DNA of 64,000 bases from positions 62,001-126,000 of the forward strand of contig NZ_JANZXN010000030.1 in the NCBI RefSeq assembly GCF_025629245.1. Direction: 5' to 3'. The translations under genes and the position numbers were made by a program. Origin of the DNA: Natronobiforma cellulositropha. Lineage in GTDB: Archaea; Halobacteriota; Halobacteria; Halobacteriales; Natrialbaceae. This document shows, one piece after another, positions 17,763-27,026 of this stretch (position 1 is its first letter; the number at the start of each line of letters is the position of its first letter). The notes beneath the pieces were generated by a model. The model searched no databases, was not told where the DNA came from, and worked only from the letters and a program-made list of their open reading frames with translations.

Positions 17763-18309
17763 CGGGCAACCACCCGGTAGCGAGCGCGAAGCGGCCGGTG
17801 TGACAGCGGTGAGATCGTCCGCTCGAGTGAAGACGGTCTCGAACCGGGCGGTCGGTGTGGGTGGGCGAACATGCCGTCTCGACCATCCACGGATTCGGCC
17901 AAGTAGCTGGTCCCCACTCGCGGTGACAGTCACACACCAGAGATCAACCTACTGATGAGACGCGATTCGAAGAGGTTCCAGATAGTATCAATGGTGCGTG
18001 ATCTGTTGACGAGGTGTCCCAATTGCGCTCGAGACCGAAGGTGGGTCGGGGCGAAAATGGAACGAGCAGGTGAACGAAGCGAGCGAAAACAGGGTGACAG
18101 AGGAGATTTGCGTGGGGCAGAGACGCAGCCACTGGAAGAGACCGACGATGCTGACCGGGCCGACCGGTTGCCACCGCACGAAACCGCAGAAATGACAGGT
18201 TCGACTGACATATATATTTGGGCTGAATACGTGCACACGGATTCGAGTAGTGGAACGGGACCAGCCCGTACGAGCGGCTGGTGGCGAGGAGTGGGCAGTG
18301 TCGCAGCCG
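17763..18309. other. Intergenic region of about 550 nt
   Basis: No gene is supported here. Near 18208-18222 there is a strong AT-run (CATATATATTTGGG) that could be a TATA box, but neither direction leads to a convincing coding frame. The minus-strand frame beginning just after it is Ser/Arg-rich and domain-free. Confidence 0.35.
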
Positions 18310-19287
18310 TCAGGGAACGAGCACGGTCCGGCCGCGGGTCTCTCGAGCCTCGATGCCCGCGTGGACCGCTGGGGCATCCGCCAGGTCGTGTGTCTCGGCG
18401 ACGGTGACCGTGAGGTCGCCCGACTCGAGGAGGTCGTAGAGCGGCTCTCTCGCGGCGAGGACGCGTTCGGGAATCGACTCGAGCGCGCGGATGAGGTGGT
18501 AGCCGACGACCGAGGTGTTCGCGTAGAGCAGCCGTGGGGTAGCGACCGTCGGCACGTCGCCGGAGGAGACGCCGAAGGAGACCGCGACGCCGCCGGGGGC
18601 GAGCGCCCTGAGACCGTCAGAGAAGACGCGGCCGCCGACGCCGTCGAGGAGGAGGTCAGCACCCGCGCCGTCGGTGATCGTCTCGAGAGCGCTCGAGAGG
18701 GTGGTCTCCTCGTAGTTGACGAGGTGGGCTGCGCCGTGAGCGCTCGCGAACTCGAGTTTCTCCTGGGTGGACGCGGCGGCGACGACGGTCGCACCGGCAG
18801 CGCTCGCGAGTTGGACGGCGATCGAGCCGACGCCGCCGGCGGCAGCGGTGACCACGACCGTGTGATCCGGCGCGACGCCGCCCCACTCGTGGAGGACGTT
18901 GTGGGCGGTGAGACACTGGATGAGCGTGCCGCCAGCCTCGACGAGGCCGACACCCGGGGGCGCGTCGAACACGAAGGGCGCGCGGGCGACGACGGTCTCG
19001 GCGTAGCCGCCGTCGTCCGGGAGGATACACGCGACCTCGTCGCCGGGCGAGTGGGAGTCGACCGCCTCGCCGACCTCGAGGACGGTTCCCGAGACCTCCA
19101 TGCCGGGGACGAACGGTGGCTCCGGACCGCCGTGATACCGACCGCGGCGTTTCTCGATGTCGGCGAAGTTCACGCCAGCGCCGGCGACGTCGACGCGAAC
19201 CGCGTCGGGAGCGAGGTCGGCGGGCGGGCGCTCGGTCAGACTGAGCACCGATGGATCACCGTACTCGGTGGCGACGACACAGCGCAT
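18310..19287 (-). CDS. Zinc-free quinone oxidoreductase / NADPH:quinone reductase (MDR superfamily)
   Basis: The 325-residue product is a medium-chain dehydrogenase/reductase with the N-terminal GroES-like domain (MRCVVATEYGDPSVLSL, then PFVPGMEVSGTVLEVGE) and a Rossmann domain with VVTAAAGGVGSIAVQLASAAGATVVAAAS, the NADPH-binding AAGGVG pattern of zeta-crystallin-like enzymes. The zinc ligands of alcohol dehydrogenases are absent. It probably reduces quinones or enones in the cytosol. It is monocistronic and divergent from the ABC transporter pair that starts at 19410. Confidence 0.9.
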   Translation of the reverse strand: MRCVVATEYGDPSVLSLTERPPADLAPDAVRVDVAGAGVNFADIEKRRGRYHGGPEPPFVPGMEVSGTVLEVGEAVDSHSPGDEVACILPDDGGYAETVVARAPFVFDAPPGVGLVEAGGTLIQCLTAHNVLHEWGGVAPDHTVVVTAAAGGVGSIAVQLASAAGATVVAAASTQEKLEFASAHGAAHLVNYEETTLSSALETITDGAGADLLLDGVGGRVFSDGLRALAPGGVAVSFGVSSGDVPTVATPRLLYANTSVVGYHLIRALESIPERVLAAREPLYDLLESGDLTVTVAETHDLADAPAVHAGIEARETRGRTVLVP

Positions 19288-19409
19288 ACGACCGCCTCAC
19301 AGGCGAGCGTAAAATAGCCTTCCGTTCGGCGAAGAACCGCCGGAACGCGGGAGGACGGATCGGCGGGTGAGAGCGTAGCGTTTAACACGTCCCTATCTAT
19401 GTAAGCTAC

Positions 19410-20327
19410 ATGGAGCGTGCTATCGAAACCAATGCGTTGACGAAGTCGTACGGGGACGTCGTCGCGCTCGACAGCCTCTCGATCACGGTCGACGCCGGGG
19501 AGGTGTTCGGATTTTTAGGCCCGAACGGGGCCGGAAAGACGACCACGATCGACATCCTCCTCGACTTCATCCGGCCGACCTCGGGAAGCGCATCGATCAT
19601 GGGCTACGACACCCAGTGCGAGACCGGAGCGGTTCGCGAGCGCGTTGGCGTCTTGCCCGACGGGTTCGACCTCTGGGGGCGCTCGTCAGGCTACAGCCAC
19701 CTCGAGTTCGCCCGCCGCTCGAAGGGAGCGGACGACGACCCCGACGAACTGCTCGAACGGGTCGGTCTCGACCCCGAGGATGCCGAGCGGCCGGTCAGTA
19801 ACTACTCGAAGGGGATGTACCAGCGGCTGGGGATGGCGATGGCGCTGGTTGGCGACCCGGAGGTACTGATCTTAGACGAGCCCTCGACCGGTCTCGACCC
19901 CCACGGCATCCGAACGATGCAGGACATCGTCCGCGAGGAAGCGGCCGGCGGGACGACCGTCTTCTTCTCGAGTCACCTCTTAGAGCAGGTCGAGGCCGTC
20001 TGTGACCGGGTCGCCATCCTCAAAGACGGCGCGTTGCTCACGGTCGATTCGATCGGTGGGTTGCGAGAGACCGCCGGTCTCGGCTCACAGTTAGTCGTCG
20101 AGGTGACCGACGTGCCGGAGATCGATCTGACGACGATCGACGGCGTGACGGCGGTCACTACCGAAGCAGGCCGCCTCCGGGTCACCTACACGGACCCGAC
20201 GGCCAAAGAGACCGTCATCACCCGTCTCAGCAGTGCCGGTGCGGGCGTGCGTGACTTCACGACCGACGAACCGTCGCTCGAGGACCTCTTTACGGCCTAC
20301 ACCGAACCGACGACGGTGGAAGTATGA
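19410..20327 (+). CDS. ABC transporter ATP-binding protein
   Basis: The 305-residue ATPase has Walker A GPNGAGKT at residues 37-44, a signature region SKGMYQRLGMAMAL, and Walker B VLILDEPSTGLDP. A C-terminal extension of about 90 residues follows, as in CcmA/NosF-type exporter ATPases. It would power the permease encoded by the next gene, which it overlaps by 4 nt (ATGA). A GTTTAAC box lies about 29 nt before the ATG, fitting a leaderless start. The transported substrate is not identifiable. Confidence 0.92.
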   Translation: MERAIETNALTKSYGDVVALDSLSITVDAGEVFGFLGPNGAGKTTTIDILLDFIRPTSGSASIMGYDTQCETGAVRERVGVLPDGFDLWGRSSGYSHLEFARRSKGADDDPDELLERVGLDPEDAERPVSNYSKGMYQRLGMAMALVGDPEVLILDEPSTGLDPHGIRTMQDIVREEAAGGTTVFFSSHLLEQVEAVCDRVAILKDGALLTVDSIGGLRETAGLGSQLVVEVTDVPEIDLTTIDGVTAVTTEAGRLRVTYTDPTAKETVITRLSSAGAGVRDFTTDEPSLEDLFTAYTEPTTVEV

Positions 20328-21220
20328 GCTGGCTGCTGATCGCGCAGAAGGATTTCGAGGACGTCGTCCGCTCGCGGATGGTCTGGAGCATCGTCGCCCT
20401 CTACGCCGTGCTGATGGGGATCGCGACGATGGGGGCGAACCCCGACACCCTCGGCGGCGGTGAGATCGAAGCGGTGATCAACATGTTCATGACGCTCGCC
20501 GGCGAGCTGTTGATCCCGCTGATCGCGCTGATGATCGGCTACATGGCCATCGTCGGCGAGCGCCAGTCGGGGAGCCTGCGGATGCTGTTCGGACTCTCAC
20601 ACAGCCGCCGCGACGTCTTCGTCGGCAAGCTCGTGAGCCGGCTCACGCTCATGAGTATCGTCGCCGTGATCACGTGCGCGCTGGTCGGCGTCTTCACCTA
20701 CGTCCGGTTCGGGTCGCTACCGATGGCCACCTTCGCCCAGTTCCTCGGCGTGACGCTCGTCATGGCGGTCACGTTCACCGCACTCGCCGTGAGCATCTCC
20801 GCGGTGTCGGCGACCAGAATGCAGGCGCTGGGCGGCGCACTCGGCAGTTACGTCGTCTTCGCCCTGCTGTGGCACCCCCTCACCGCAGGCGTCCACTACC
20901 TACTCGAGGGCGAACTCGCCGGGCTCGAGCCAGCGGGCTGGTACCTCTTCCTCCAGCGTCTCAGCCCGCTGACGGCGTACCGACAGACCGTCGCCTCCGT
21001 CATCGACCAGTACCTCTGGTCGATGTTCGGGTGGCCGAACATCGTCGAGGACATCCCGCCCGAGGAGGTGACGGCCGACGCGCTCGCGTTGACCAACCGC
21101 GCCGGTGGCGAGTTACCCGTCTACCTCGGCGACGGCGTCGCCCTGCTCACGCTGCTCGCGTGGATCGCGATTCCGGCGGCCGTCGCCTACTGGGCGTTCG
21201 AGCGTGCGGACCTGAACTGA
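20324..21220 (+). CDS. ABC transporter permease (ABC-2, NosY-like)
   Basis: The 298-residue membrane protein has about six helices and, near residue 75, GERQSGSLRMLFGLSHSRRDVFVGKLVSR, the cytoplasmic coupling motif (E-x-x-x-G-S/T-L) of the ABC-2/NosY family. It follows its ATPase with an ATGA overlap. Its TGA directly abuts the stop codon of the convergent permease gene at 21221, leaving no intergenic space for separate terminators. The two neighbouring ABC systems are thus tail to tail. The substrate is unknown. Confidence 0.88.
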   Translation: MSWLLIAQKDFEDVVRSRMVWSIVALYAVLMGIATMGANPDTLGGGEIEAVINMFMTLAGELLIPLIALMIGYMAIVGERQSGSLRMLFGLSHSRRDVFVGKLVSRLTLMSIVAVITCALVGVFTYVRFGSLPMATFAQFLGVTLVMAVTFTALAVSISAVSATRMQALGGALGSYVVFALLWHPLTAGVHYLLEGELAGLEPAGWYLFLQRLSPLTAYRQTVASVIDQYLWSMFGWPNIVEDIPPEEVTADALALTNRAGGELPVYLGDGVALLTLLAWIAIPAAVAYWAFERADLN

Positions 21221-22012
21221 TCAGTAATCGCCCAGCACGCCCAGTCTCCGGGCGCGCTTCTGTGACCGTTGAAACACCAGGTAGCCGAGCGCGAGGTAGC
21301 CGACGGCGGTCACCACCAGGATGGCGAGCGACGACGGCGGGAGTTCCCAGAGGCGGATGCCGTCGCGCATCGCCCGCTGGAGGAGGTGGCTCCCCTGGAC
21401 CAGCGGCAACAGCACCGTCCACTCCCACTCGAGTGCCGGGGCGGCGACGAGACCGACGAAGCCGAACTGGAGCAGTCCCGTCCAGTTGCTGACGCTCTTG
21501 TAGAGGACGGTCACGCCGGCCATCGCGAAGCCGACGCCGAGCACCGAGAGGAGCGTCGCGACCGCCAGCGGGACGATGGTGAGCACGTCGACGTGGAGGC
21601 GCGTGCCGGTGACGGCGAGCATCACGACGAGCAAGAGGGCGGCGTAGACGAACGCGAGGACGAGTTTGGCGACCGACTTCGCGAAGAGGACGTTCGCGAA
21701 GCCGAAGGGTGAGACGAAGTGGCGCTCGAGGGTGCCCCAGCGCGCCTCGGCCTGGATGTCCTCGGCGATGGTCATGTAGGCGGTGGTCGCGAGCATCCAG
21801 AGGAAGTAGCCGACGACGACGGCGTCGAGCGAGTCGGCGAACGCGCCGCCGGCGACGGCCGTGCCGCCGACGAAGAGGATGGCGAAGATGATGCTGTGGA
21901 CGACGACGGCACCCATGGCGTCGACCGGATAGCGGACGAAGACGAGCAGTTCGCGGCGCAAGACGGCGACGAAGAGGTGGCCGTAGCCACCGAGCGGCAT
22001 CGACGCCATCAC
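21221..22012 (-). CDS. ABC-2 type transporter permease
   Basis: The 263-residue protein has about six membrane helices and the cytoplasmic segment EDIQAEARWGTLERHFVSPFGFANVLFAKS, the E-x-x-x-G-T-L-E-x-x-x-x-S-P signature of ABC-2 exporters. It is translated after the ATPase gene with a 4-nt overlap. The two form an exporter distinct from the convergent 19.4-21.2 kb pair. A drug, lipid or peptide cargo is possible; none can be assigned. Confidence 0.88.
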   Translation of the reverse strand: MMASMPLGGYGHLFVAVLRRELLVFVRYPVDAMGAVVVHSIIFAILFVGGTAVAGGAFADSLDAVVVGYFLWMLATTAYMTIAEDIQAEARWGTLERHFVSPFGFANVLFAKSVAKLVLAFVYAALLLVVMLAVTGTRLHVDVLTIVPLAVATLLSVLGVGFAMAGVTVLYKSVSNWTGLLQFGFVGLVAAPALEWEWTVLLPLVQGSHLLQRAMRDGIRLWELPPSSLAILVVTAVGYLALGYLVFQRSQKRARRLGVLGDY

Positions 22013-23034
22013 GGGTCACCGCCGGTCAGGCGGACGAACACGTCCTCGAAGGCGGGTGTGAGCGTCTCGACGGCCGAGAGGCGTACGTCCTCGGACTCGA
22101 GAACGGCCACGAGCCGGTAGAACTCGCGGCTGTCGGTCGAGAGTTCGAGGCGCGTCCGGTCGCCGACGTGGGTGATCTCGTCGATCGGAACCGTCGCGTC
22201 GAGTCGCTCGAGCGTCCGCTCGTCGAGCCGGCCGACCGTGATCCGGTAGCCGGTCACCTCGAGTGCGCCGACGAGGTTCTCGACGGTGTCGTCCGCGACG
22301 ACGGCGCCGTCGTCGATGACGATGACGCGGTCGCAGACGTCCTCGATGACGTCCATGTCGTGACTCGAGAGGACGACCGTCACGTCCGCCTCGCTCGCGA
22401 GCGTACGGAGTTCGTTCCGGAGGGTGAGCGAACTCTCGACGTCGAGACCGAGGGTCGGTTCGTCGAGGAAGGTGACGGCGACGTCGTGGGCGAGCGTGCT
22501 GGCGATCGCCGCGCGTTGTTTGACGCCGCGAGAGACGTTCCTGACCTGAGTGTCGGCGTACTCGGTGAGACCGAACCGGTCGATGAGGTCCTCGTGGCGG
22601 TCGGCCACCGTGTCGGGGTCCTCACCGGCGATGCTCGCGAAGTACCGGAGGTTCTCCCGAACTGTGAGCCGCCAGTAGAGGTTTCGTGCGCCCTCCATCA
22701 TCGCCTCGACCCGGCCGTAGGCGCGGCGTGGTGCGTCGTGGACGGAGACGCCGTCGATCTCGACGCGCCCGCTGTCGGGGACGACCAGCCCGAGCAGACA
22801 CTTTATCAGGGTCGTCTTCCCGGCCCCGTTCGGGCCGAGCAGGCCGACGATCGATCCGGACGGGATCTCGAAGGAGACGTCGTCGACGGCGACGACCGCG
22901 TCCGGGCCGTCGCCGAAGCGCTTCGAGAGGTTCGTCACGCGGACGGCCGGACGGGCGGACGAATCCGTCGCGGCGGTACGGTTCGACCGGTCCCGCTCGA
23001 GGGGGACGGGCGCAGCCTGCGGTGGCGGAACCAT
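22009..23034 (-). CDS. ABC transporter ATP-binding protein (DrrA-like)
   Basis: The 341-residue ATPase has Walker A GPNGAGKTTLIK, a signature segment NVSRGVKQRAAIASTLAH and Walker B VTFLDEPTLGLDVE, followed by an H-loop His in SSHDMDVIEDV. About 25 hydrophilic residues precede the first beta strand, so an internal start closer to residue 28 cannot be excluded. It pairs with the ABC-2 permease downstream. It is divergent from the flavin oxidoreductase gene at 23134. Confidence 0.9.
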   Translation of the reverse strand: MVPPPQAAPVPLERDRSNRTAATDSSARPAVRVTNLSKRFGDGPDAVVAVDDVSFEIPSGSIVGLLGPNGAGKTTLIKCLLGLVVPDSGRVEIDGVSVHDAPRRAYGRVEAMMEGARNLYWRLTVRENLRYFASIAGEDPDTVADRHEDLIDRFGLTEYADTQVRNVSRGVKQRAAIASTLAHDVAVTFLDEPTLGLDVESSLTLRNELRTLASEADVTVVLSSHDMDVIEDVCDRVIVIDDGAVVADDTVENLVGALEVTGYRITVGRLDERTLERLDATVPIDEITHVGDRTRLELSTDSREFYRLVAVLESEDVRLSAVETLTPAFEDVFVRLTGGDP

Positions 23035-23133
23035 CGATCAGTCCTGGTCCGGGAGGATGCAAAAACATTCTGATACTCGAGGGGAGTCAACGGGGCGACA
23101 TCACTAAATATACGACGGCGAAATACGAACGAA

Positions 23134-24414
23134 ATGACGACTCTAGGTGTGTCGTTCGAGGGGATGCCGCACTTCCCGCTCAAGCGACTTCCGAACGGCT
23201 ACGTCGTACCGGAGCTCTCGGTCGCCGAGATCATCGACCGACACAGAGCGGGACTTCGAGAAGGGGTCGAACTGGCGGTCGCCGCCGAGTCACTCGGCTA
23301 CGAGTACGTCGTCCACTCCGAACACCACGCGAACTTACTCTCGACGGTGTCACCGAACCCGATTCTCACACAGACTGCGATCGCCAGCCAGACCGACGAG
23401 ATCAGACTGCTCCAGATGGCGAACATCCTCCCCTGGCACGAACCCGTCCGCCTCGCCGAACAGCTCTCGATGCTCGACGTGCTGAGCGACGGCCGGGTCG
23501 ACGTCGGCATCGGCTGGGGCGGAACGGACCCCGCCGCCGAGACCCTGGGCCAGTACTGGGGCGGCACACCCGTCGACGAGACGAAAAACCAGCTCTCGTT
23601 CGAGGAGAAGTACGAACTCCTGCTCGAGGCCTGGACCAGTGACCTCGTCACCCACCGCGGACAGTTTCACCAGGTGCCGCCGGCCTACACGGGACACGAG
23701 AAGCGACAGGAGTACTTCTACTTCGCCGACGACGTCTGTGAGTACAGCCCGGAAGACTACCTGAACATCGTCCGCGAGACGCCCACCCTGGAGGCGCTCC
23801 CGATCCTGCCGCGGCCGGAACAACAGCCCCATCCACAGCTCTGGAAGCCCGCGCTCTCGGCGCACTCGGCCGCGTGGGCCGCACGCCGTGGGATGAACGT
23901 CTGTACGCACGTCTTCGACATCGAGAGGACGGGCGAACTGGTCGACACCTACTACGAGGCGGCCGAGGCGGCCGACTGGCCCGACCGGCGCGAGGCGGTC
24001 GCCGGCGGGCCGTTCAGACGCGGCTGGGACGAGCGCTCGAACCGCGGTATCGGCGTGATCGTCCCCGTCTTCAACACGGCGGTCGCCGACGAGGCGACCG
24101 TCGACCGCTGGAAACTCGGCATCGAGTACGTCCGCTCGCGCAAGGAGGGCGCACACGAGGTCGTCGACGGCAGACTCGAGATCGACGTCGACGCGTTCGT
24201 CGAAGAGAGCGACGTGCCGGTCGTCGGCGACAGCGAGGCGATCCTCGCCCAACTCGAGTCGTTCGTCGAGACCTGCGGGTTCGAAGACGCCTGCTTCATC
24301 CTCGATCCGAACACGATCGGTCTCACCTTCGAGGAACGGCGAACACAGCTCGAGGCGCTCGCTCGAGACGTCCGGCCGGGGCTCGAGGACGTGCTCTCGG
24401 CGTCCGTCCGGTAA
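23134..24414 (+). CDS. LLM-class flavin-dependent oxidoreductase
   Basis: The 426-residue protein is a luciferase-like monooxygenase family member: YEYVVHSEHHANLL, SPNPILTQTAIASQTDEIRLLQ, and RVDVGIGWGG give the TIM-barrel flavin-binding pattern. It is longer than the F420-type relative at 16.8 kb, with an insertion after residue 155 and a C-terminal extension. A CTAAATATACG box begins about 30 nt before the ATG, a leaderless arrangement. It could be a monooxygenase or a hydride-transfer enzyme. Whether it belongs to the biosynthetic locus that follows is unclear. Confidence 0.85.
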   Translation: MTTLGVSFEGMPHFPLKRLPNGYVVPELSVAEIIDRHRAGLREGVELAVAAESLGYEYVVHSEHHANLLSTVSPNPILTQTAIASQTDEIRLLQMANILPWHEPVRLAEQLSMLDVLSDGRVDVGIGWGGTDPAAETLGQYWGGTPVDETKNQLSFEEKYELLLEAWTSDLVTHRGQFHQVPPAYTGHEKRQEYFYFADDVCEYSPEDYLNIVRETPTLEALPILPRPEQQPHPQLWKPALSAHSAAWAARRGMNVCTHVFDIERTGELVDTYYEAAEAADWPDRREAVAGGPFRRGWDERSNRGIGVIVPVFNTAVADEATVDRWKLGIEYVRSRKEGAHEVVDGRLEIDVDAFVEESDVPVVGDSEAILAQLESFVETCGFEDACFILDPNTIGLTFEERRTQLEALARDVRPGLEDVLSASVR

Positions 24415-24495
24415 CCGTACGCAGCCCCCGCGGTGAATTATAAACCCATCAGTACGAATAAACTTATATGATATCGTTGAAAAAGCTCGGACACT

Positions 24496-25734
24496 GTGAG
24501 TGATCTACGATCGAACAGGGAGTTCATGAGCCTCCTCGCCGGACGGGTGATAACGAACATCGGCGACAGTCTGTACTTCATCGCCGCGATGTGGCTGGTC
24601 TTCGAGCTGACCGGGTCGGCGCTGTACACGGGAATCGCGGGCTTTCTGGTCAGAGGTCCCGCGGCGCTGCAGTTTCTCCTGGGTCCGCTGGTCGACGACT
24701 GGTCGTTACGGCGCATCCTGGTCGGCACCCAGTTGATCCAGGGTGTCGTTATTCTCGCGATACCCATCGTCGCGTTCACGGGTCACCTGTCGGTGTGGGC
24801 CGTCCTCGCCGTGATGCCGATTCTCTCGCTGTTGAACCAGTTCGTCTACCCGGCGCAGTCGGCGGCGCTGCCACAGCTCGTCGAGGACGAACAACTGGTG
24901 CAGGCGAACTCCCTGTTCGCGATGGCCCGAAACGGAATGGACATGCTGTTCAACGCCGTCAGTGGCGTCCTCATCGCGATCCTCGGAGCGGTCATCATCT
25001 TCCTCATCGACGCGGTAACCTTCTTCATCGCCGCCTTCCTCTTCGCCGGCGTCGTCCTCACCTCCGACATCGAGGGGAAGATGGGCGAAGCGGACGAGGA
25101 ACCCGAGCAGAGCTACATGGAGAAGCTCATGGAGGGGATCAACTACGTCCGTGGCTCGGTGCTCGTCGCCATCGTCTACGGCGCGTTGTTGGCGAACTTC
25201 GTCTTCGGTGCCGGCATCGCCGTCTTCCCCGCCTTCGCCGACCAGATCGGTGGCTCGGTCGCCTACGGACTGCTCATGTCCGTCGCCGGCGCGGGCGTCT
25301 TCGCCGGTGCCATGCTCTCGAACCTCGTCGATCAGTACCCCTACGGCTGGTTCCAGATCTACAGCAAGGTGTTCGCCGGTGCCTGTATCGCCGCCGCGGT
25401 CTACGTCCTCTGGCTACCGGCGACGCTCGCACTCGTCTTCATCGGCTTCATCGCCATCGGGATGGACGGCCCGATGACCGAGTCGATGATCCAGTCGAGC
25501 GTCCCCGAATCGCTGCTCGGACGCGTCTCCTCGCTCATGGGCAGCGTCAGCACCGCCATGATCCCGGTCGGGGCACTCCTCGGCGGCGTGCTCAGCGAGT
25601 TCATCGGCGTCAACGGCGTCATGTACCTCGTCGCCGCCTCCGCGGCCTTCTACGGCGTCTACTTCCTCCTCTACCCCCCGCTCAGAGCGCTCCCGCCGGT
25701 CGCACAGATGGACGCCTCTACCCTCCGTCTCTGA
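24496..25734 (+). CDS. MFS exporter (MefA/EntS-like), candidate lanthipeptide exporter
   Basis: The 412-residue protein begins with GTG and has 11-12 membrane helices. The N-terminus (SLLAGRVITNIGDSLYFIAAMWLVFELTGSALYTG) and the QSAALPQLVEDEQLVQANSL segment match the MFS_3 family of macrolide and siderophore exporters such as MefA and EntS. An AACTTATATGAT box lies roughly 25-35 nt before the GTG. It is followed at 90 nt by the GNAT gene on the same strand. No LanT-type peptidase-ABC exporter is present near lanM, so this MFS protein is the best local candidate to export the peptide product; that is inference. Confidence 0.88.
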   Translation: MSDLRSNREFMSLLAGRVITNIGDSLYFIAAMWLVFELTGSALYTGIAGFLVRGPAALQFLLGPLVDDWSLRRILVGTQLIQGVVILAIPIVAFTGHLSVWAVLAVMPILSLLNQFVYPAQSAALPQLVEDEQLVQANSLFAMARNGMDMLFNAVSGVLIAILGAVIIFLIDAVTFFIAAFLFAGVVLTSDIEGKMGEADEEPEQSYMEKLMEGINYVRGSVLVAIVYGALLANFVFGAGIAVFPAFADQIGGSVAYGLLMSVAGAGVFAGAMLSNLVDQYPYGWFQIYSKVFAGACIAAAVYVLWLPATLALVFIGFIAIGMDGPMTESMIQSSVPESLLGRVSSLMGSVSTAMIPVGALLGGVLSEFIGVNGVMYLVAASAAFYGVYFLLYPPLRALPPVAQMDASTLRL

Positions 25735-25823
25735 GGATCCGGCCACGCACGACTCGAGCGAGCCACACCGTCCCGCGATCTCCACTACCTATTTAGCGGA
25801 TCGAACGGGACCTACACCAACCG

Positions 25824-27026
25824 ATGTCCGAAGCCGTCACCTACGAGGAAGTCCCGACCCGTGAGTACGAAACCGTCTCGGCGTTCGTCCGCTACTCGTT
25901 CGACGCCGAGAGCGGTGCGGACGCCGACGACGACACCTACCGGGCGCTCGTCGAGAAAGACGTCGTCACCCCCTTCGGCGTCTACGCCGACGGCACGCTA
26001 CAGTCGGTGATCCTCGAGGTCGACACCCAGGTCCGGATCCGCGACCGAACCCACGACGCGACCATCCTCTCGTTCATCGCGACGCCGCCCGAGTACCGCC
26101 GGGGCGGGTCGCTCTCGGCCGGGTTTCCGAAGGTGTTCGCGTCGTGTGTCGAGCGCGGCTACGACATCTGTCTCGGCCGAACGTTCAAACACGGCTTCTA
26201 CACGCAGTTCGGCGGCGAGATGGTGAGCACGCACGCTCGGTGGACGTGTGAGCCGAGCACGCTCGTCTCCACGGTCGACCGGCCGCGCGGACGGTTCCGT
26301 CGGCTGACGCCCGCCGACTGGCGTGAGATCGACGCGGTCCACCGGGCGTTCAGCGGCGAGTACGGTCTCTCGTTCGAGCGGAGCCAGGCCTACTGGAACG
26401 AGGTGACGTTCCAGCCCTACGAGAAACGCCACCACATCGCCGGCTGGGAGCACGACGGAGAGCTTCGCGGCTACGTCGTCTACGACATCACCACGGAGAA
26501 CGGGCAAACCGTCCTCCGCGAACTCGACACGAGCTACCGCGACTACGAGGCGCTCTCACACCTGCTCTACTACCTCGGCAACCACGACTCACAGGTCGAC
26601 GAAGTCGCCTTCGTCACGCCCGAAGACGCCGCCGTCTTCTCACTCGTCGACCGAAACGGTCTCTCGTGTGAGCGTCGGCCCGGTCCCATCTTCCGGGTGA
26701 CGAACGTCGCCAACGCCCTCGAGCGGGTTCGTTACCCGCCAGATCTCGAGGGAACGGTCACGCTCGCGGTCAGCGACGAGACCGCCCCCTGGAACGACGA
26801 GACCTACCGCCTCTCGGTGGCCGACGGCGACGCGACCTGTACCGTCTCGAGCGACGAGCCGGCGGCGAGACTGGACGTGCGCGCGTTCACACAGCTGCTC
26901 GTCGGCTACCACGACGCCGAGACGCTCGAGGAGATTTCGACGCTCACCGTCGAGGACGAGCGGACGCGCACGTTCCTCTCGCGTGCGTTTCCGCGTCAGC
27001 GGGTGTTCCTCCGCGACGAGGTCTGA
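25824..27026 (+). CDS. Eis-like GNAT N-acetyl/acyltransferase
   Basis: The 400-residue protein has the Eis layout: an N-terminal GNAT domain with the acyl-CoA loop region TPPEYRRGGSLSAGFPKVFASCVERGYDICLG, a second GNAT-like half (WNEVTFQPYEKRHHIAGWEHDGELRGYVVYDI), and a C-terminal sterol-carrier-like domain ending with LDVRAFTQLLVGYHDAETLEE. Eis proteins transfer acetyl or longer acyl groups to amines. Its last 31 bp overlap the 3' end of lanM on the opposite strand. In goadvionin and lipolanthine pathways a GNAT enzyme joins an acyl chain to a lanthipeptide, so a role in acylating the local peptide is possible but unproven. Confidence 0.85.
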   Translation: MSEAVTYEEVPTREYETVSAFVRYSFDAESGADADDDTYRALVEKDVVTPFGVYADGTLQSVILEVDTQVRIRDRTHDATILSFIATPPEYRRGGSLSAGFPKVFASCVERGYDICLGRTFKHGFYTQFGGEMVSTHARWTCEPSTLVSTVDRPRGRFRRLTPADWREIDAVHRAFSGEYGLSFERSQAYWNEVTFQPYEKRHHIAGWEHDGELRGYVVYDITTENGQTVLRELDTSYRDYEALSHLLYYLGNHDSQVDEVAFVTPEDAAVFSLVDRNGLSCERRPGPIFRVTNVANALERVRYPPDLEGTVTLAVSDETAPWNDETYRLSVADGDATCTVSSDEPAARLDVRAFTQLLVGYHDAETLEEISTLTVEDERTRTFLSRAFPRQRVFLRDEV

